A stretch of DNA of 64,000 nucleotides from Qipengyuania aurantiaca (GCF_019711375.1 NZ_CP081295.1:2331001-2395000), one strand, 5' to 3'. Shown: positions 35,497 through 46,286, counted from the first letter of the stretch. Program-made: numbers and translations. The notes: generated from the letters alone by a model not told the origin.

Positions 35497-37461
35497 CTAT
35501 CGCGGAAGGTAATGGCGGATATCGCGCTGGTAGGCGGCCGATTTGTCGGGGTGCATATTGGCGTAGGTGACCGCGTTGCCGATCACGCGCATGACGTAAT
35601 AGCGCGTCTCGAAATTGGCGGGGATCTTTTCGATCCAGGTCACCCAGTCGACCGCTCCGGTGCGCGGATCGCCGTTGAGGCGCAACCACTCGTTCACCCG
35701 GCCGGGGCCAGCGTTATAGGCCGCGATGGCCAGCGGATAGGCGCCGTTGTAGCGGTCCATCAGCCGCGCGAAATGCGCATCACCCAAGCGGATGTTGTAG
35801 GCCGGATCGCCGGTGAGGCTGGCCGACATGTACTGCACGCCGATCTTGCCCGCTTCCTCGCGCGCCGTGCCCGGCATCAGCTGCATCATGCCCCGCGCGC
35901 CGGCATGGCTAACGCGGGTGCGGTCGAATTCGCTTTCCTGGCGGGCGATGGCGTGGACCATGGTCCAGTTCGCACCCGGATGCGTGCGGACGGTCGGGAA
36001 ACCCAGCCGTTCGAAGCCAGCCACGCCTTCCTCGCCTGCAACCATGCCGGCGACGACGGCCATCTCGTCGAGGCCGGTTTCGCGGGCGAGTTCGGCGACC
36101 AGCGCCATTTCGCTCGGCGTTTCGGCTTCGGCGGCGATGGCTTCGAAAAATGCGCGCTCGGTGCGCCAGTCGCGGCGGTTTTTCGCCATGTCGCGCAATG
36201 CCAGCGTCAGCGCTTCTTCGGAGAAATTCTTGCGGGTTTCGGCATCGACGCCCGCGGTGAGCATGGGCGCGAAGGTCGGTGCGGGCTTGCCCAGTTCGCT
36301 CAAGGCGAGCTGGCCGTAATACCAGTCGGGATAGGCGGCGGCCATGTTCCAGTACCGCTCGGCCTCGGCGCGGTCGCCTCCACGCGCAGCGGCGCGTCCG
36401 GCCCAGTAGAAGCCCTTGGAGCGCGTCAGCGGGGTCTTGGCCGCAGTGCCATAGCGGTAGAACAGCGGCGCCGCGCGGGTGCCGTCACCCAGCGACCACA
36501 GCGCCTTGGTCCCGCCAAGCCACATGAGGTCGGTGTATTTGTCGCGCAGGGTGAAGCTGCCGTCCGAAATATCGGTGCCTGGCGCAAAGAGGTCGTCCAC
36601 CTTCGACGCGATGGCGACGGCGCTTCGTGTATCGGCACCCTGTGCGACGCGCAAAGCCTCGCTCACGAAATCGGTGCCATCGAAGGCAGGCCCTGTAAAC
36701 TCGGCGCGGTTCGCCAGGAGGTTGATGGCTGCGGGAAGCTGGCCCTTGCCGCGATAATGACGGGCGAGGTTGTAGACGTAGCCGCTGTCGTTCAGCGCGC
36801 CATCGGGAACAGGCAGGCCCGCTTCACTCGGCGTGCTACCCTGCAGCAGCGCCAAACGCGCCTGCGCCATCGAGCGATAGGCGGGCGAAACGCGCACGAT
36901 TTGGCGCGTCGCGGCTTCGAGATTGCCCTGCCACAGCAACGCGTCCATACGTGCGTCCTGGTCGGCAGGCGTCAGGTTCTGGGCGAAAAGCCCGGCCATA
37001 TACGCTTCGGCCGGACCGCTCATGGTCCCGCCGCGCCACGCTTCGCGTGCCACATCGTTCGCCTCGGGGCGGCTCATGGCGGCAAGCGCCAGCGCATAGC
37101 GCGCTTTGGCCGCATTGGTAATCGGCGGATGCGCGTCGAAGAACTGAACCAGCGCCTGCGGGGTCACCGCATCGCGGTCGAGCGCGTTCTCGGCGCGGCG
37201 CTGCAACAGCTCCTGCTTGGGGAAGCCGGGATAATCCGTAATGAAGCCTGCGTATTGCGCGAAGGACAGGTTGTCGGCCTTGGTGAGGTACTCCCACCGG
37301 TCGACCGCCTGGCCGATCCTGCTCGGCTGCTGGGCCACCATGCTGTTGCCCCGATCCGGCCAGCTGGTCGGCGTCTGCGCCTGCGCGGCGAGGGGGAACG
37401 CCAGCGAAGCGCCAGCCATAAGTGCGAGTGAGAAATAAGTTTTTCGGCCCATGCTGGACAT
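35497..37461 (-). CDS. slt: Soluble lytic murein transglycosylase (GH23, Slt-like)
   Basis: A 654-residue periplasmic enzyme with signal peptide ending AAQAQ. Residues 45 to 450 are helical superhelix repeats typical of Slt70. The GH23 domain starts near 490 with Glu509 in IARQESEFDRTRVSH as catalytic acid, followed by GARGMMQLMPGTA and NIRLGDAHFARLM, then AIAAYNAGPGRVNEWL. It cleaves the glycan backbone producing anhydromuropeptides. GGAGGGG lies upstream of the ATG. The gene is divergent from dapA with a 95-base shared promoter region. Confidence 0.95.
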   Translation of the reverse strand: MSSMGRKTYFSLALMAGASLAFPLAAQAQTPTSWPDRGNSMVAQQPSRIGQAVDRWEYLTKADNLSFAQYAGFITDYPGFPKQELLQRRAENALDRDAVTPQALVQFFDAHPPITNAAKARYALALAAMSRPEANDVAREAWRGGTMSGPAEAYMAGLFAQNLTPADQDARMDALLWQGNLEAATRQIVRVSPAYRSMAQARLALLQGSTPSEAGLPVPDGALNDSGYVYNLARHYRGKGQLPAAINLLANRAEFTGPAFDGTDFVSEALRVAQGADTRSAVAIASKVDDLFAPGTDISDGSFTLRDKYTDLMWLGGTKALWSLGDGTRAAPLFYRYGTAAKTPLTRSKGFYWAGRAAARGGDRAEAERYWNMAAAYPDWYYGQLALSELGKPAPTFAPMLTAGVDAETRKNFSEEALTLALRDMAKNRRDWRTERAFFEAIAAEAETPSEMALVAELARETGLDEMAVVAGMVAGEEGVAGFERLGFPTVRTHPGANWTMVHAIARQESEFDRTRVSHAGARGMMQLMPGTAREEAGKIGVQYMSASLTGDPAYNIRLGDAHFARLMDRYNGAYPLAIAAYNAGPGRVNEWLRLNGDPRTGAVDWVTWIEKIPANFETRYYVMRVIGNAVTYANMHPDKSAAYQRDIRHYLPR

Positions 37462-37556
37462 ACTGCCCGGCCCCTCCTTATCAGGCGGTGAATGAAATGT
37501 GTCGGCGGGTGCCTAAATCGCCCGCTTTTCATACCTCTAACGCAGGACTGACGTAA

Positions 37557-38438
37557 ATGTTCTCAGGCTCGATACCGGCTCTGGCGACTCCTTTTCGCGA
37601 TGGATCGTTCGACGAGGCCGCTTTTCGCAAACTCGTCGACTGGCAGATCGAAAACGGCAGCAAGGGACTGGTGCCCTGCGGCACGACCGGCGAGGCTTCG
37701 ACCATCTCCAACGCGGAGCATCACCGGGTCATCGAAGTCTGCATCGAACAGGCCGCGGGCCGCGTGCCGGTGATCGCCGGTTGCGGCAGCAACGATACGC
37801 GCAACGCTCTCCTCCACATGCAGTTCGCCAAAAAGGCCGGTGCGGCGGCGGGTCTGTGTGTCGCGCCCTATTACAACCGCCCCAGCCAGTCCGGCCTGAT
37901 CGCCCATTTCAGCCATTTGGCCGAGAACAGCGATTTGCCGATCGTGCTCTACAACGTGCCCAGCCGCACCGTGACCGACATTGAGGACGAGACGGTGTGC
38001 GAACTGGTCAACAAATACCCCGACCGTATCATCGCCATCAAGGATGCAAGCGGCGACCTGTCGCGCGTGGCCGACCATCGCATGGGCATCGGGCGCGACT
38101 TCTGCCAGCTATCGGGCAATGACGAGCTGTGGCTGCCGCACTCGGCGGCGGGCGGTTCGGGCTGCATCTCGGTGACCGCCAATGTCGCGCCGAAGCTGTG
38201 CGCCGAATTCCACGAGGCGATTGCGGCGGCGGACCTCATCAAGGCGCGCGAGATCAACGACCGCCTGTTCCCGCTGCATTACGCCATGTTCTCCGATGCC
38301 AGCCCCGCACCAGTCAAATACGCGCTCAGCCGCGTTCACGACTGGTTCTCCGAAGACGTCCGCCTGCCGCTGTGCAACGCCAGCGAGGCTTCCCGCAAGC
38401 AGGTGGACGAGGCGCTGGAGCACGCCGGGCTGATCTGA
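37557..38438 (+). CDS. dapA: 4-hydroxy-tetrahydrodipicolinate synthase
   Basis: A 293-residue TIM-barrel enzyme condensing pyruvate with aspartate semialdehyde in lysine and diaminopimelate synthesis. Lys162 in IAIKDASGD is the Schiff-base residue, Tyr134 in IVLYNVPSRT and CGTTGEAST complete the active site. Length and motifs are standard. AGGAC lies 10 bases before the ATG. The gene is divergent from slt, linking two peptidoglycan-related functions. Confidence 0.96.
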   Translation: MFSGSIPALATPFRDGSFDEAAFRKLVDWQIENGSKGLVPCGTTGEASTISNAEHHRVIEVCIEQAAGRVPVIAGCGSNDTRNALLHMQFAKKAGAAAGLCVAPYYNRPSQSGLIAHFSHLAENSDLPIVLYNVPSRTVTDIEDETVCELVNKYPDRIIAIKDASGDLSRVADHRMGIGRDFCQLSGNDELWLPHSAAGGSGCISVTANVAPKLCAEFHEAIAAADLIKAREINDRLFPLHYAMFSDASPAPVKYALSRVHDWFSEDVRLPLCNASEASRKQVDEALEHAGLI

Positions 38439-38443
38439 GCCAG

Positions 38444-38473
38444 CCCGGCGCGATCCGGTCTTATTCCGCCGGG
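38444..38473. terminator. Possible bidirectional terminator between dapA and the S9 peptidase
   Basis: CCCGGCG and CGCCGGG form a perfect seven-pair stem around a 16-base loop, starting six bases after dapA and overlapping the last codons of the convergent peptidase gene. No long T run follows, so the assignment is tentative. Confidence 0.35.
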
Positions 38474-40416
38474 TTGTGCTTCTCGACGAAACCGACGGCC
38501 GCCTCGAGCATCTGCAGGCGCGTTGTCGATAGCGAGAGCCAGTGGTCCTCCCCTTCCAGGGCGATCAGTTCGTAAGGCTTGCCCGCATCCTTCAGGGCGT
38601 CGGCCATCTTGTGCGAGTGCACATAGGGCACCACCGTGTCGTCCTTGCCGTGGATCAACATGATCGGCGCGTGAGCGCGCTCTGCGTGACGGCGTGGAGA
38701 CACGTCATCCCAGCCTTCTCGCGGCCCGAGCTGCTCCAGGAGGGCGGCCCGTGTCAGGCGGTTGTTGCCGGAGGCACGATAATCTTCGGTGTACATGGAC
38801 TGGAGGTCCGACACCGGAGCCACAGCGACAGCACAGCGATAGATGTCCTGCTGCAGGGTCACACCCGCAAGCGCGGCATAGCCGCCATAGCTGGCGCCGA
38901 CGATGCAGGCGCGTGACGGATCGACGATCCCTTTTTCGGCAAGCGCTGCAAGGCCATCCGATATGTCGGTCTGCATCTTGCGACCCCACTCGCCATAGCC
39001 AGCCTTGCGGAAGGACTGTTCGCGGTGGGTCGAGCCGCGGAAATTGGGTTGGAAGACCGCATAGCCGCGCGATGCAAACGCCTGGGCCCACCAGTCGAAC
39101 TGCTCGTGATCGAAGGAGTGCGGGCCCCCGTGCGGCAGGAGGACCACCGGCAGACCAGCGGCTTCGCGGCCCGGAGGCAGGGTCAGGATGCCATCCATCT
39201 CAAGACCGTCGGAGGCGACATAGTCGAAGGTAGAAATCGCACCGACTTCCTCGAGACCGATGGCCATGCGTTCGTAGGCGAAGGCCTCAGCCTGTCCGGT
39301 TCCGAGATCCACGACATACCACGAACCGCTGTCCTGGTTGCCGCTGGTGCGGACCAGCACTTTGCTGAAATCGGGCGTCCAGTCTTTCATCTGGACGTCG
39401 AAATCGGCGAATGCGGCGCGGATTCCCTTGGCAGACGCCTCTTGTGACGGATCGACGAAGACCGGTCCTTCGTCGGCATCGAGATAGCCCATGAGCTGCC
39501 CGGTCAGATCGTTGAAATAAAGCCGATCGATATCCTTGCCCTTCAGGAAGGGCTGCGGGGTGCCTCCCGCTAGCGGCACTTCGAACCATTCGCTGATCGC
39601 TTCATCGTTGCGCCTGCCATAGATCACCGTCTTTCCGGCGGAACCGAGACCGACAAGCCATACCCGTCCGTTGCCCTTTTCTCCCGAAACAATTTCGGAC
39701 CCGTTGGCGCCGTGCAGCGCCCACATGCCGTTGTTGCCGTCGATATCGAGGCGGACCACGATCTCGCCTTGGTGGTCGAGAAGCCAGTCGCGACGCACGC
39801 CTTCGTTGGCGGCCGGGGCGAGACGGGTTGCTCTGTTCTTCTCCGCATCGACGGCATAGAGATAAGGCCGACTATGCTGGAAACTGTAGCCGCCCAGCCG
39901 AGAGCCAACGCCTCCCTTTTTCAATTCGAGCGCGCCGAAGTGGAGCCGCCATTTCCCGTCGATGAATCGCTTGCCGTAGTTTCCGTATATGGAGTCGAGC
40001 AGGTGGGCTTCGTTCGAGAAAATGATCTCGGCCGGGCCGGAGCTGGTGACAGGCACCAATTGCGCAACGGCGAATTCCGCCTTGTCGGTCGTGAAGCCCC
40101 TTAGGTCCTCAGTCTGGCTGGTAACCAGAAGCAGGTCATCTTCGCCGACCCATTCGAAATAGCGAACCTTAATGTCCCTCATCCCCATCCTTCGGAACAC
40201 CTGCATTTCGGAGTTGAGGAAGATGAACTGGCGCACGCCATCTTCGGTCAGCAGGACCGCGATACTCTCGCCGCTTGGCGAAATCGCGGCATTTTCTACC
40301 TCGGGCAGCATTCCGTAGGCCGTGAGCGGAACCTGCTTTTGTGCGAAAGCCGCCGGGCTAACGAGAACCAAAAGAAATGCCGTAAAGGCAACGCGCAAAA
40401 TATTCATACCAGACAT
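38461..40416 (-). CDS. Exported S9 family peptidase (prolyl oligopeptidase type), paralogue 1
   Basis: A 651-residue protein with signal peptide (NILRVAFTAFLLVLVSPAAFA), a beta-propeller-like N-terminal region (about 30 to 400) and an alpha/beta hydrolase domain. Ser509 lies in VGASYGGYAALAG, Asp in HGKDDTVVPY and His625 in EGEDHWLSLS; LLPHGGPHSFD provides the oxyanion region. It should cleave oligopeptides in the periplasm. A closely similar gene follows upstream on the same strand (40493), so the pair is a tandem duplication. Confidence 0.92.
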   Translation of the reverse strand: MSGMNILRVAFTAFLLVLVSPAAFAQKQVPLTAYGMLPEVENAAISPSGESIAVLLTEDGVRQFIFLNSEMQVFRRMGMRDIKVRYFEWVGEDDLLLVTSQTEDLRGFTTDKAEFAVAQLVPVTSSGPAEIIFSNEAHLLDSIYGNYGKRFIDGKWRLHFGALELKKGGVGSRLGGYSFQHSRPYLYAVDAEKNRATRLAPAANEGVRRDWLLDHQGEIVVRLDIDGNNGMWALHGANGSEIVSGEKGNGRVWLVGLGSAGKTVIYGRRNDEAISEWFEVPLAGGTPQPFLKGKDIDRLYFNDLTGQLMGYLDADEGPVFVDPSQEASAKGIRAAFADFDVQMKDWTPDFSKVLVRTSGNQDSGSWYVVDLGTGQAEAFAYERMAIGLEEVGAISTFDYVASDGLEMDGILTLPPGREAAGLPVVLLPHGGPHSFDHEQFDWWAQAFASRGYAVFQPNFRGSTHREQSFRKAGYGEWGRKMQTDISDGLAALAEKGIVDPSRACIVGASYGGYAALAGVTLQQDIYRCAVAVAPVSDLQSMYTEDYRASGNNRLTRAALLEQLGPREGWDDVSPRRHAERAHAPIMLIHGKDDTVVPYVHSHKMADALKDAGKPYELIALEGEDHWLSLSTTRLQMLEAAVGFVEKHNPAE

Positions 40417-40492
40417 AAGACCCCTTTTAGACCGGGCTACGCTATCATTTCAGTATTGCCGAAGTCACCGGTCGTAATTCCGACGGTTTTCG

Positions 40493-42442
40493 TCAATTCG
40501 CCGGATTGTGCTGTTCCACGAAGGCGACCGCTTCCTGCAGCATCCGCATCCGTGTGGGCGAGAGCGAGAGCCAGTGGTCCTCGCCTTCCAGTTCCACCAC
40601 GCGGTAGGGCTTGCCGCTGTCCTTCAGCTTGTCGGCCATGGCGCTGGTGTGCGAATAATCGACCACCGTGTCGTCGCGGCCGTGGATCAGCAGGATCGGC
40701 GCGTCGGCGCGGTCGGCCAGCCGCCGGGGCGAGACGGCGGCCCAGCCTGACTGGGGGCCGAAGCGGCGCAGCAGGTCGGTCTTGTCGGTCTTGCGCCGTC
40801 CGACGTCCTCATAGCCTTCCTCGAAGATCGCGTGGAGATCGCTCACCGGAGCGACCGCCACGGCGCAGCGATAGAGGCCTTTCTGCACCGTCACCCCCGC
40901 CAGCGCAGCGTAACCGCCGTAGCTGGCGCCGACGATGCAGGCGCGCTTCGGATCGACGATGCCTTCTGCGGCGAGCGCGGCGAGGCCGTCCGAGATGTCG
41001 GTCTGCATCTTGCGCCCCCATTCGCCATAGCCGGCGAGCATGAAGGGTTGGTCGCGATTGGTGGAGCCGCGGAAATTGGGCTGGAACACGGCGTACCCGC
41101 GCGAGGCGTAGGCCTGCGCCCACCAATTGAAAGCGGCAACGTCATGGCTGTGCGGGCCCCCATGGGGCAGCATGACGACGGGCAGGTCTTTCGCCTCGCG
41201 GCCCGGGGGCAGGGTGAGGATGCCGCTGAGCTTCATCCCGTCGCCCGCCTCGTAGGCGAAGGTGGAGATCGGGCCGACGTGCTGCTTCTCGATCTTGCCG
41301 CGCTCGAAAGCGATAGCGGCGGCCTGCATGGTGGCGACATCGACGATGTACCAGGTCCCGCTGTCGCGATTGCCGCTGGTGCGGATGAGGATCTTTCCGA
41401 AGTCGGCGCTCCAGTCCATGACTTCGAGATAGGAGCGCGAGAAGGCGGTGCGGACCTTGTCAATCGCAGCCTGGTGCGCTGGATCGTTGAAGTGCAGCTG
41501 CCCCGCCGTGTCGCGATGGCCGATCAGCCGGCCAGTGCCTTCTTCGTAGAACAGGCGATTGATACCGGTGCCGGTAAGGAAGGGGACGGCGTCTCCGCCA
41601 CCAAGCGGGACTTCGTACCACTCGATGATGCCGTTGTCGGCGCGCTCCTGATAGATCACCGTGTCGCCGCGGTAGCCAAGACCCACCAGTGCGGCAGATC
41701 CGGTTGCGTCCCGGCCCTGGGCCAGGGTTTGTGCGCTCCCGTTCGAAACCGTCCAGCTCCCGCTATCACGGTCGACGTCGATGGTCGCGGCGACCGCGCC
41801 ATTGGGGGAGAGCACCCAGTCGCGCCATGTGTCGTCATTGGCGCGATTGGCGATGCGGCGCGCCTTCCCGGTGGCGACGTCGACTTCGTAGAGGTAGCGG
41901 CCCGACCATAACAGGCCCTGCACCTGGCGGCGGTTGCGCTCCCACGCGCCGAAATAGGCCTTCCACTGGTCGCCGTGGCGGCGGGTGCCGAAAGAGCCGA
42001 ACACCGCGTTGAACAGCGACTTGTCGCCCGCGAACACGGTCTGCAATTCGCCGTCGAAGGTGGCGGGCACGATATGGGCGGTCCAGGCTTCCATCTTGTC
42101 CTGATTCATGAAGCCCCAGATTTCGGCGGTGCTGCTGGTGACGAGCAGGATGCGATCGTTGCCGATCCAGTCGATGCTGCGCACCTTGGCATCGTCCAGC
42201 GTCATCTTACGCATCAGCTGCATGTCGGGGCCGACGAAGAGGATCAGCCGCTCGTCGCCGATAGTGGTGATGAGCGCAAAGTTCTGCCCGTCGGGCGAGA
42301 TCGCTGCGTCCTCGACATCGGGCAACTCGCCATAGGCCGACAGCGGCGGCGGGCTGGACGTTTGGGCCTGCGCGGCCCCGATACCGGCGATGCCAAGCGC
42401 AATGGATATGGCGAACGAAAAGAAACGACCCAAGATAGACAT
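40493..42442 (-). CDS. Exported S9 family peptidase (prolyl oligopeptidase type), paralogue 2
   Basis: A 649-residue protein with signal peptide MSILGRFFSFAISIALGIAG ending near AAQAQ. The layout copies paralogue 1: propeller-like region then hydrolase domain with Ser507 in VGASYGGYAALAG, Asp in HGRDDTVVDY and His623 in EGEDHWLSLS. ATG 42442 is chosen because GGGGGTCG lies just upstream and a signal peptide starts there; the frame stays open far upstream across smpB, which is only antisense. The intergenic distance to paralogue 1 is 76 bases. Confidence 0.92.
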   Translation of the reverse strand: MSILGRFFSFAISIALGIAGIGAAQAQTSSPPPLSAYGELPDVEDAAISPDGQNFALITTIGDERLILFVGPDMQLMRKMTLDDAKVRSIDWIGNDRILLVTSSTAEIWGFMNQDKMEAWTAHIVPATFDGELQTVFAGDKSLFNAVFGSFGTRRHGDQWKAYFGAWERNRRQVQGLLWSGRYLYEVDVATGKARRIANRANDDTWRDWVLSPNGAVAATIDVDRDSGSWTVSNGSAQTLAQGRDATGSAALVGLGYRGDTVIYQERADNGIIEWYEVPLGGGDAVPFLTGTGINRLFYEEGTGRLIGHRDTAGQLHFNDPAHQAAIDKVRTAFSRSYLEVMDWSADFGKILIRTSGNRDSGTWYIVDVATMQAAAIAFERGKIEKQHVGPISTFAYEAGDGMKLSGILTLPPGREAKDLPVVMLPHGGPHSHDVAAFNWWAQAYASRGYAVFQPNFRGSTNRDQPFMLAGYGEWGRKMQTDISDGLAALAAEGIVDPKRACIVGASYGGYAALAGVTVQKGLYRCAVAVAPVSDLHAIFEEGYEDVGRRKTDKTDLLRRFGPQSGWAAVSPRRLADRADAPILLIHGRDDTVVDYSHTSAMADKLKDSGKPYRVVELEGEDHWLSLSPTRMRMLQEAVAFVEQHNPAN

Positions 42443-42553
42443 ACGACCCCCAAAGTAATCGCCTGTCTTCTCGCGCATAAATGGTAAGCGTTCAACCTCT
42501 GTGCGCCTTGCCCCTTTCCCTTTTGCCCAGCCTCGACTAGACGCGCCCATCCT

Positions 42554-43036
42554 ATGGCCAGACCCAAGCCCGCCACCTTCGACAAGCAGAAGACCGTCGC
42601 CGACAACCGGCGCGTGCGGTTCGATTACCATGTCGAGGAGACGTTCGAGGCGGGTCTCGCGTTGCAGGGCACCGAGGTGAAGGCCCTGCGCGCGGGCGAG
42701 GCGAGCATCAAGGAAAGCTACGCCGAAGTGCGCGACGGGCAGGTGTGGCTGATAAACGCCAATATTCCCGAATATTCGCACGGCAACCGCCTCAACCACG
42801 AGCCGCGCCGGCCGCGAAAGCTGCTGCTTCATTCGCGCGAGATCGAAAAGCTGTTTGGCGCGGTCGAGCGCAAGGGCATGACGCTGGTCCCGCTGTCGAT
42901 CTATTTCAACTCGACGGGCCGCGCGAAGGTCGAGCTGGCGCTGGCCAAGGGCAAGCAGGCGCACGACAAGCGCCAGACGATCAAGGATCGCGACTGGAAG
43001 CGCGACAAGGCCCGGTTGATGCGGGAAAAGGGCTGA
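42554..43036 (+). CDS. smpB: SsrA (tmRNA)-binding protein
   Basis: A 160-residue protein, normal length. [20 protein letters not shown] with [19 protein letters not shown], the [19 protein letters not shown] segment and the basic C-terminal tail [19 protein letters not shown] are characteristic of SmpB, which brings tmRNA to stalled ribosomes. The tail is the part that enters the mRNA channel. The tmRNA gene itself is not in the window. Confidence 0.97.
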   Translation: MARPKPATFDKQKTVADNRRVRFDYHVEETFEAGLALQGTEVKALRAGEASIKESYAEVRDGQVWLINANIPEYSHGNRLNHEPRRPRKLLLHSREIEKLFGAVERKGMTLVPLSIYFNSTGRAKVELALAKGKQAHDKRQTIKDRDWKRDKARLMREKG

Positions 43037-43166
43037 GAGCGCTCCGCTACCCCTTTCGTAACGCCTTCGTGCTAACCACATCGACTGTCATGCAAGTTTC
43101 GTCGTACACTCCTTGCAATACGCCCTTGCGCGCGCCAGTTGGGCGGCGCATGGCAGGATCGTGGCA

Positions 43167-43751
43167 GTGAGCGGGTTCAAGTCCAAGACTTTCCTTGCGG
43201 ATTTCCTCCGCAAGCACATGCCCACGCGCGAAGAAATGGCGAAGAACCGTTTCCTCAAGCCGATCGCCCACCGTTTCCTGACACCCGAACTCTGGCGCTT
43301 CACCCGGCGCAGCGTACCGCGCGGCGTGGCGCTCGGACTGTTTGCGGCCTTCATCGTGCCGATCGGCCAGATCTTCCTCGCCGCCTTCCTTGCTCTGCCG
43401 GCTAGAGCGAACGTGCCGCTGTCCGCGCTTGTGACTTTCGTCACCAATCCCTTCACGCTGCCCTTCTGGCTGATAATCGCCAACAAGACAGGGCGGTTGG
43501 TGCTCAACATTGACGCGGCCATGGGAGCAGGCGCCGGGCAATTGGCCGATGATGGCGGCGCGCTCGCCCGCTGGCTCGAGGTCGGAGGGGTGACCGCTTT
43601 CGGCTTCCTCGTCCTCGCCATCGTCAGTGCGGCGGTGGGATACCTCCTGTCCAGCTTCATCTGGCGCATCGTCATTGCACGCCGCCGCACGAAGCGCCTC
43701 GCCAGGATGGAAGCGCGGCTCGACGAACGGCTGCGGGAGCGGGGCGAGTGA
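43167..43751 (+). CDS. DUF2062 membrane protein
   Basis: A 194-residue protein in this reading from GTG 43167, preceded by CAGGA. LTPELWRFTRRSVPRGVALGLFAAFIVPIG and VTFVTNPFTLPFWLI are the DUF2062 signatures, with three to four membrane helices and a basic C-terminal tail. The family is of unknown function. An upstream in-frame start at 43113 or the ATG at residue 18 of this reading are alternatives. The stop overlaps the cckA start by 4 bases (GTGA), so the two are translationally coupled. Confidence 0.85.
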   Translation: MSGFKSKTFLADFLRKHMPTREEMAKNRFLKPIAHRFLTPELWRFTRRSVPRGVALGLFAAFIVPIGQIFLAAFLALPARANVPLSALVTFVTNPFTLPFWLIIANKTGRLVLNIDAAMGAGAGQLADDGGALARWLEVGGVTAFGFLVLAIVSAAVGYLLSSFIWRIVIARRRTKRLARMEARLDERLRERGE

Positions 43752-46231
43752 GCCTGCTTACCGAAACCGAGAACGAGGGCTTGCCGCCGGTCCCGCTGTT
43801 GCTGGGCATATTGCTCGCCTTCGCGGTGTCGGTCGGCCTCGTCTGGCTGGCCGCCGACAGTTCAATCACCGCGCTCGCCTATGGCGGGGCGCTTATCGCC
43901 ATCGTTCTTGCGCTCTTGCTCGCCCCGCGCTTCCGCCCGGCGCAGGCTGCCGACGGATTCCAGCAGCCCGACTGGACGGTGACCGCCGCCGCGATCCAGA
44001 ACCGCCGCCGCGCCGTGGCGGTGCTCGACCGCGCCAATCGCCTGACCTGCGCCAACGACACTTACGAGAAGTGGTTCGGCGGCGACCTCGCCCCGCACGA
44101 ATTGCCTTTCGACGAAGAGGCCAAACGCAAGCTCGCCGAGGCCGCCCGCTCGGCCTGGCGTGAGGGCGAGGGTTCCAGCGGCGAGCTCGCGCTCGAGGGT
44201 TCGGACCGCCGCTTCGAACTCGCGATCGAACGGGTCGGTCGCGGCGAGGACTACCTCGTCTGGCGTTTCAGCGAAGTCGTGCGCACGCGCAGCTATGACG
44301 GGATGAACGAGAGGATTTCGGGTCCGCTCGGCCAGATCATGTCGCGCTCCGGCATCGAACTCGCCATCGTCGCGCCCGACGGCATCGTGCAGTCGGCAAC
44401 CCCGGGCCTTGCCGAGCGCGCGCTGGGCGAACGCGGCGCGAAGCTTGCTGGGCAGGAATTCGTCCAGCTTTTGCGGTCCGATGATCGCGATCGCATCTTC
44501 TTCGCGCGCGAGGGGCAGCAGGGCTCGCCGCAGACGCTGGTGCATGTTCCGCTCGATCCGCCCGGCGGCAAGGACGCGCAGGGAGGCGAAGCGGCGCCTG
44601 CGCTCATGCTGCTGGTCGACAGCACCGTCGGCATCGGTGGGGGATGGCAAGGCAGCGGCAAGGCGGCGATTCCGCAGCTCGAAGCGCTCCTGTCCGCGCT
44701 CCCGCTTGGCCTTGCCCTGACCGACCGCGACGGGAGGTTCCTTTTCGCCAACAAGGCTTTCCTGCGCGCGGTGGAACGCGAAGGATCGGGCTTGCCGCAA
44801 TTCCCCTCCGACCTCGTGGTGCGCGAGGACAAGGCGGCCATGGCCGATACCGTCCGCCGCTTCGCCAAGGGTGCGACGGCAAGCGGCGACATGGCGGTGC
44901 GCCTCGCCAACGACAAGGAAGAGCCGGTCTCCATCGGCCTAGCCGGCGTGCGCGGGCTGGGCGATGCCGCTGTGCTCCTGTCGATCAGCGATTCCACCGA
45001 GGAAAAGCGCCTGCGCCGCCAGGTTGCACAGGCCACCAAGATGCAGGCCGTCGGCCAGCTTGCCGGCGGTGTCGCGCACGACTTCAACAACGTGCTGACC
45101 GCCATCATCGGCTATTGCGACCTCATGCTGCTGCGCCACACGCCGGGCGACAGCGACTATGACGACATCCAGCAGATCAAGGCGAACTCGAACCGCGCCG
45201 CCTCGCTGACCCGCCAGCTGCTCGCCTTCTCGCGCCAGCAGACGCTGCGCCCCGTCGTGCTGCAAATGCCCGACGTAGTGAGCGAGGTGAGCCAGCTGCT
45301 GAAGCGCCTGATGGGCGACAAGATCGAGTTCTCCGTCCGCCACGACCGCGAATTGGGCCCGGTCCGCGCCGACCCGCAGCAGCTCGAACAGGTCATCATC
45401 AACCTGGCCGTGAACGCGCGTGACGCGATGCAGAGCCATGCCGCGCGCCTCGGCAAGCAGGACTGGAAGGGGCGTCTGACGCTCGCCACCCGCCGCGTGT
45501 CGGCGCGCGACGTGCGCAAGATGGGCATCGATATCATGCCCGCCGACGACTATACCGTCCTCATCGTGCAGGACACGGGCGGCGGCATCCCGGGCGAGCA
45601 TCTCAACAAGATCTTCGAACCCTTCTTCACCACCAAGGAGCAGGGGAAGGGCACTGGCCTCGGCCTTTCCACGGTCTACGGCATCGTGAAACAGTCGAAC
45701 GGCTTCATCTTCGCCGACAACGTCACCGATTCCAGCGGCGAGGCGGCCGGCGCGCGCTTCACCATGTACCTGCCGGTCCACAAGGGCGAGATGCCGGCCA
45801 ACCAGCGTGGTGAGGATCGCGAGGATACCAAGGCCAGCGAATGGGCCGGCGGCGGCACGCTGCTGCTGGTAGAAGACGAGGACATGGTCCGCGCCGTGGC
45901 CGAACGCGCGCTCACCCGCGCCGGCTATTCGGTCACGACCGCGCGCGATGGGGAGGAGGGCCTCGCCCAGATCGCCAATGGCGAGATCGAGTTCGATCTG
46001 ATCGTGTCGGACGTCGTCATGCCGGCGATGGACGGCCCGGCGATGGCGCGCGCGATCCGCAAGGTGAAGCCCGATGTGCCGATCCTGTTCATGTCCGGCT
46101 ATGCCGAGGAGCAGCTGCGCAACGACATCGATATCGACAATATGTACTTCATTCCCAAGCCCTTCAGCGTTCAGCAGATCAACGCGAAGGTCTCGGAAGT
46201 TTTGCAGGCGCAGGCCAAGGTCGACGCCTGA
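43748..46231 (+). CDS. cckA: Cell-cycle hybrid histidine kinase CckA
   Basis: An 827-residue hybrid kinase. Two N-terminal helices (about 14-60) anchor it in the inner membrane, followed by PAS-like sensor regions (about 90 to 420). The phosphoacceptor His444 lies in [19 protein letters not shown], the ATP-binding domain has [21 protein letters not shown] and [18 protein letters not shown], and the receiver holds Asp755 in [13 protein letters not shown]. This order and the HDFNN box match CckA, which feeds the ChpT-CtrA phosphorelay. GTG start overlaps the DUF2062 gene; recA follows after 148 bases. Confidence 0.95.
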   Translation: MSLLTETENEGLPPVPLLLGILLAFAVSVGLVWLAADSSITALAYGGALIAIVLALLLAPRFRPAQAADGFQQPDWTVTAAAIQNRRRAVAVLDRANRLTCANDTYEKWFGGDLAPHELPFDEEAKRKLAEAARSAWREGEGSSGELALEGSDRRFELAIERVGRGEDYLVWRFSEVVRTRSYDGMNERISGPLGQIMSRSGIELAIVAPDGIVQSATPGLAERALGERGAKLAGQEFVQLLRSDDRDRIFFAREGQQGSPQTLVHVPLDPPGGKDAQGGEAAPALMLLVDSTVGIGGGWQGSGKAAIPQLEALLSALPLGLALTDRDGRFLFANKAFLRAVEREGSGLPQFPSDLVVREDKAAMADTVRRFAKGATASGDMAVRLANDKEEPVSIGLAGVRGLGDAAVLLSISDSTEEKRLRRQVAQATKMQAVGQLAGGVAHDFNNVLTAIIGYCDLMLLRHTPGDSDYDDIQQIKANSNRAASLTRQLLAFSRQQTLRPVVLQMPDVVSEVSQLLKRLMGDKIEFSVRHDRELGPVRADPQQLEQVIINLAVNARDAMQSHAARLGKQDWKGRLTLATRRVSARDVRKMGIDIMPADDYTVLIVQDTGGGIPGEHLNKIFEPFFTTKEQGKGTGLGLSTVYGIVKQSNGFIFADNVTDSSGEAAGARFTMYLPVHKGEMPANQRGEDREDTKASEWAGGGTLLLVEDEDMVRAVAERALTRAGYSVTTARDGEEGLAQIANGEIEFDLIVSDVVMPAMDGPAMARAIRKVKPDVPILFMSGYAEEQLRNDIDIDNMYFIPKPFSVQQINAKVSEVLQAQAKVDA

Positions 46232-46286
46232 CAGGGTGCGGAAGCCCCAGATTTCTGCGCTTTTTGACCCTGTTGAAGAAAATTTC

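Noticed and set aside
35512..37431. 639-codon open frame antisense to slt
   Set aside because: Only a shadow of the transglycosylase gene, which has signal peptide, catalytic Glu and family motifs.
42443..43081. Upstream extension of the second S9 peptidase across smpB
   Set aside because: The extension is antisense to smpB and would hide the signal peptide; a ribosome site lies right before 42442.
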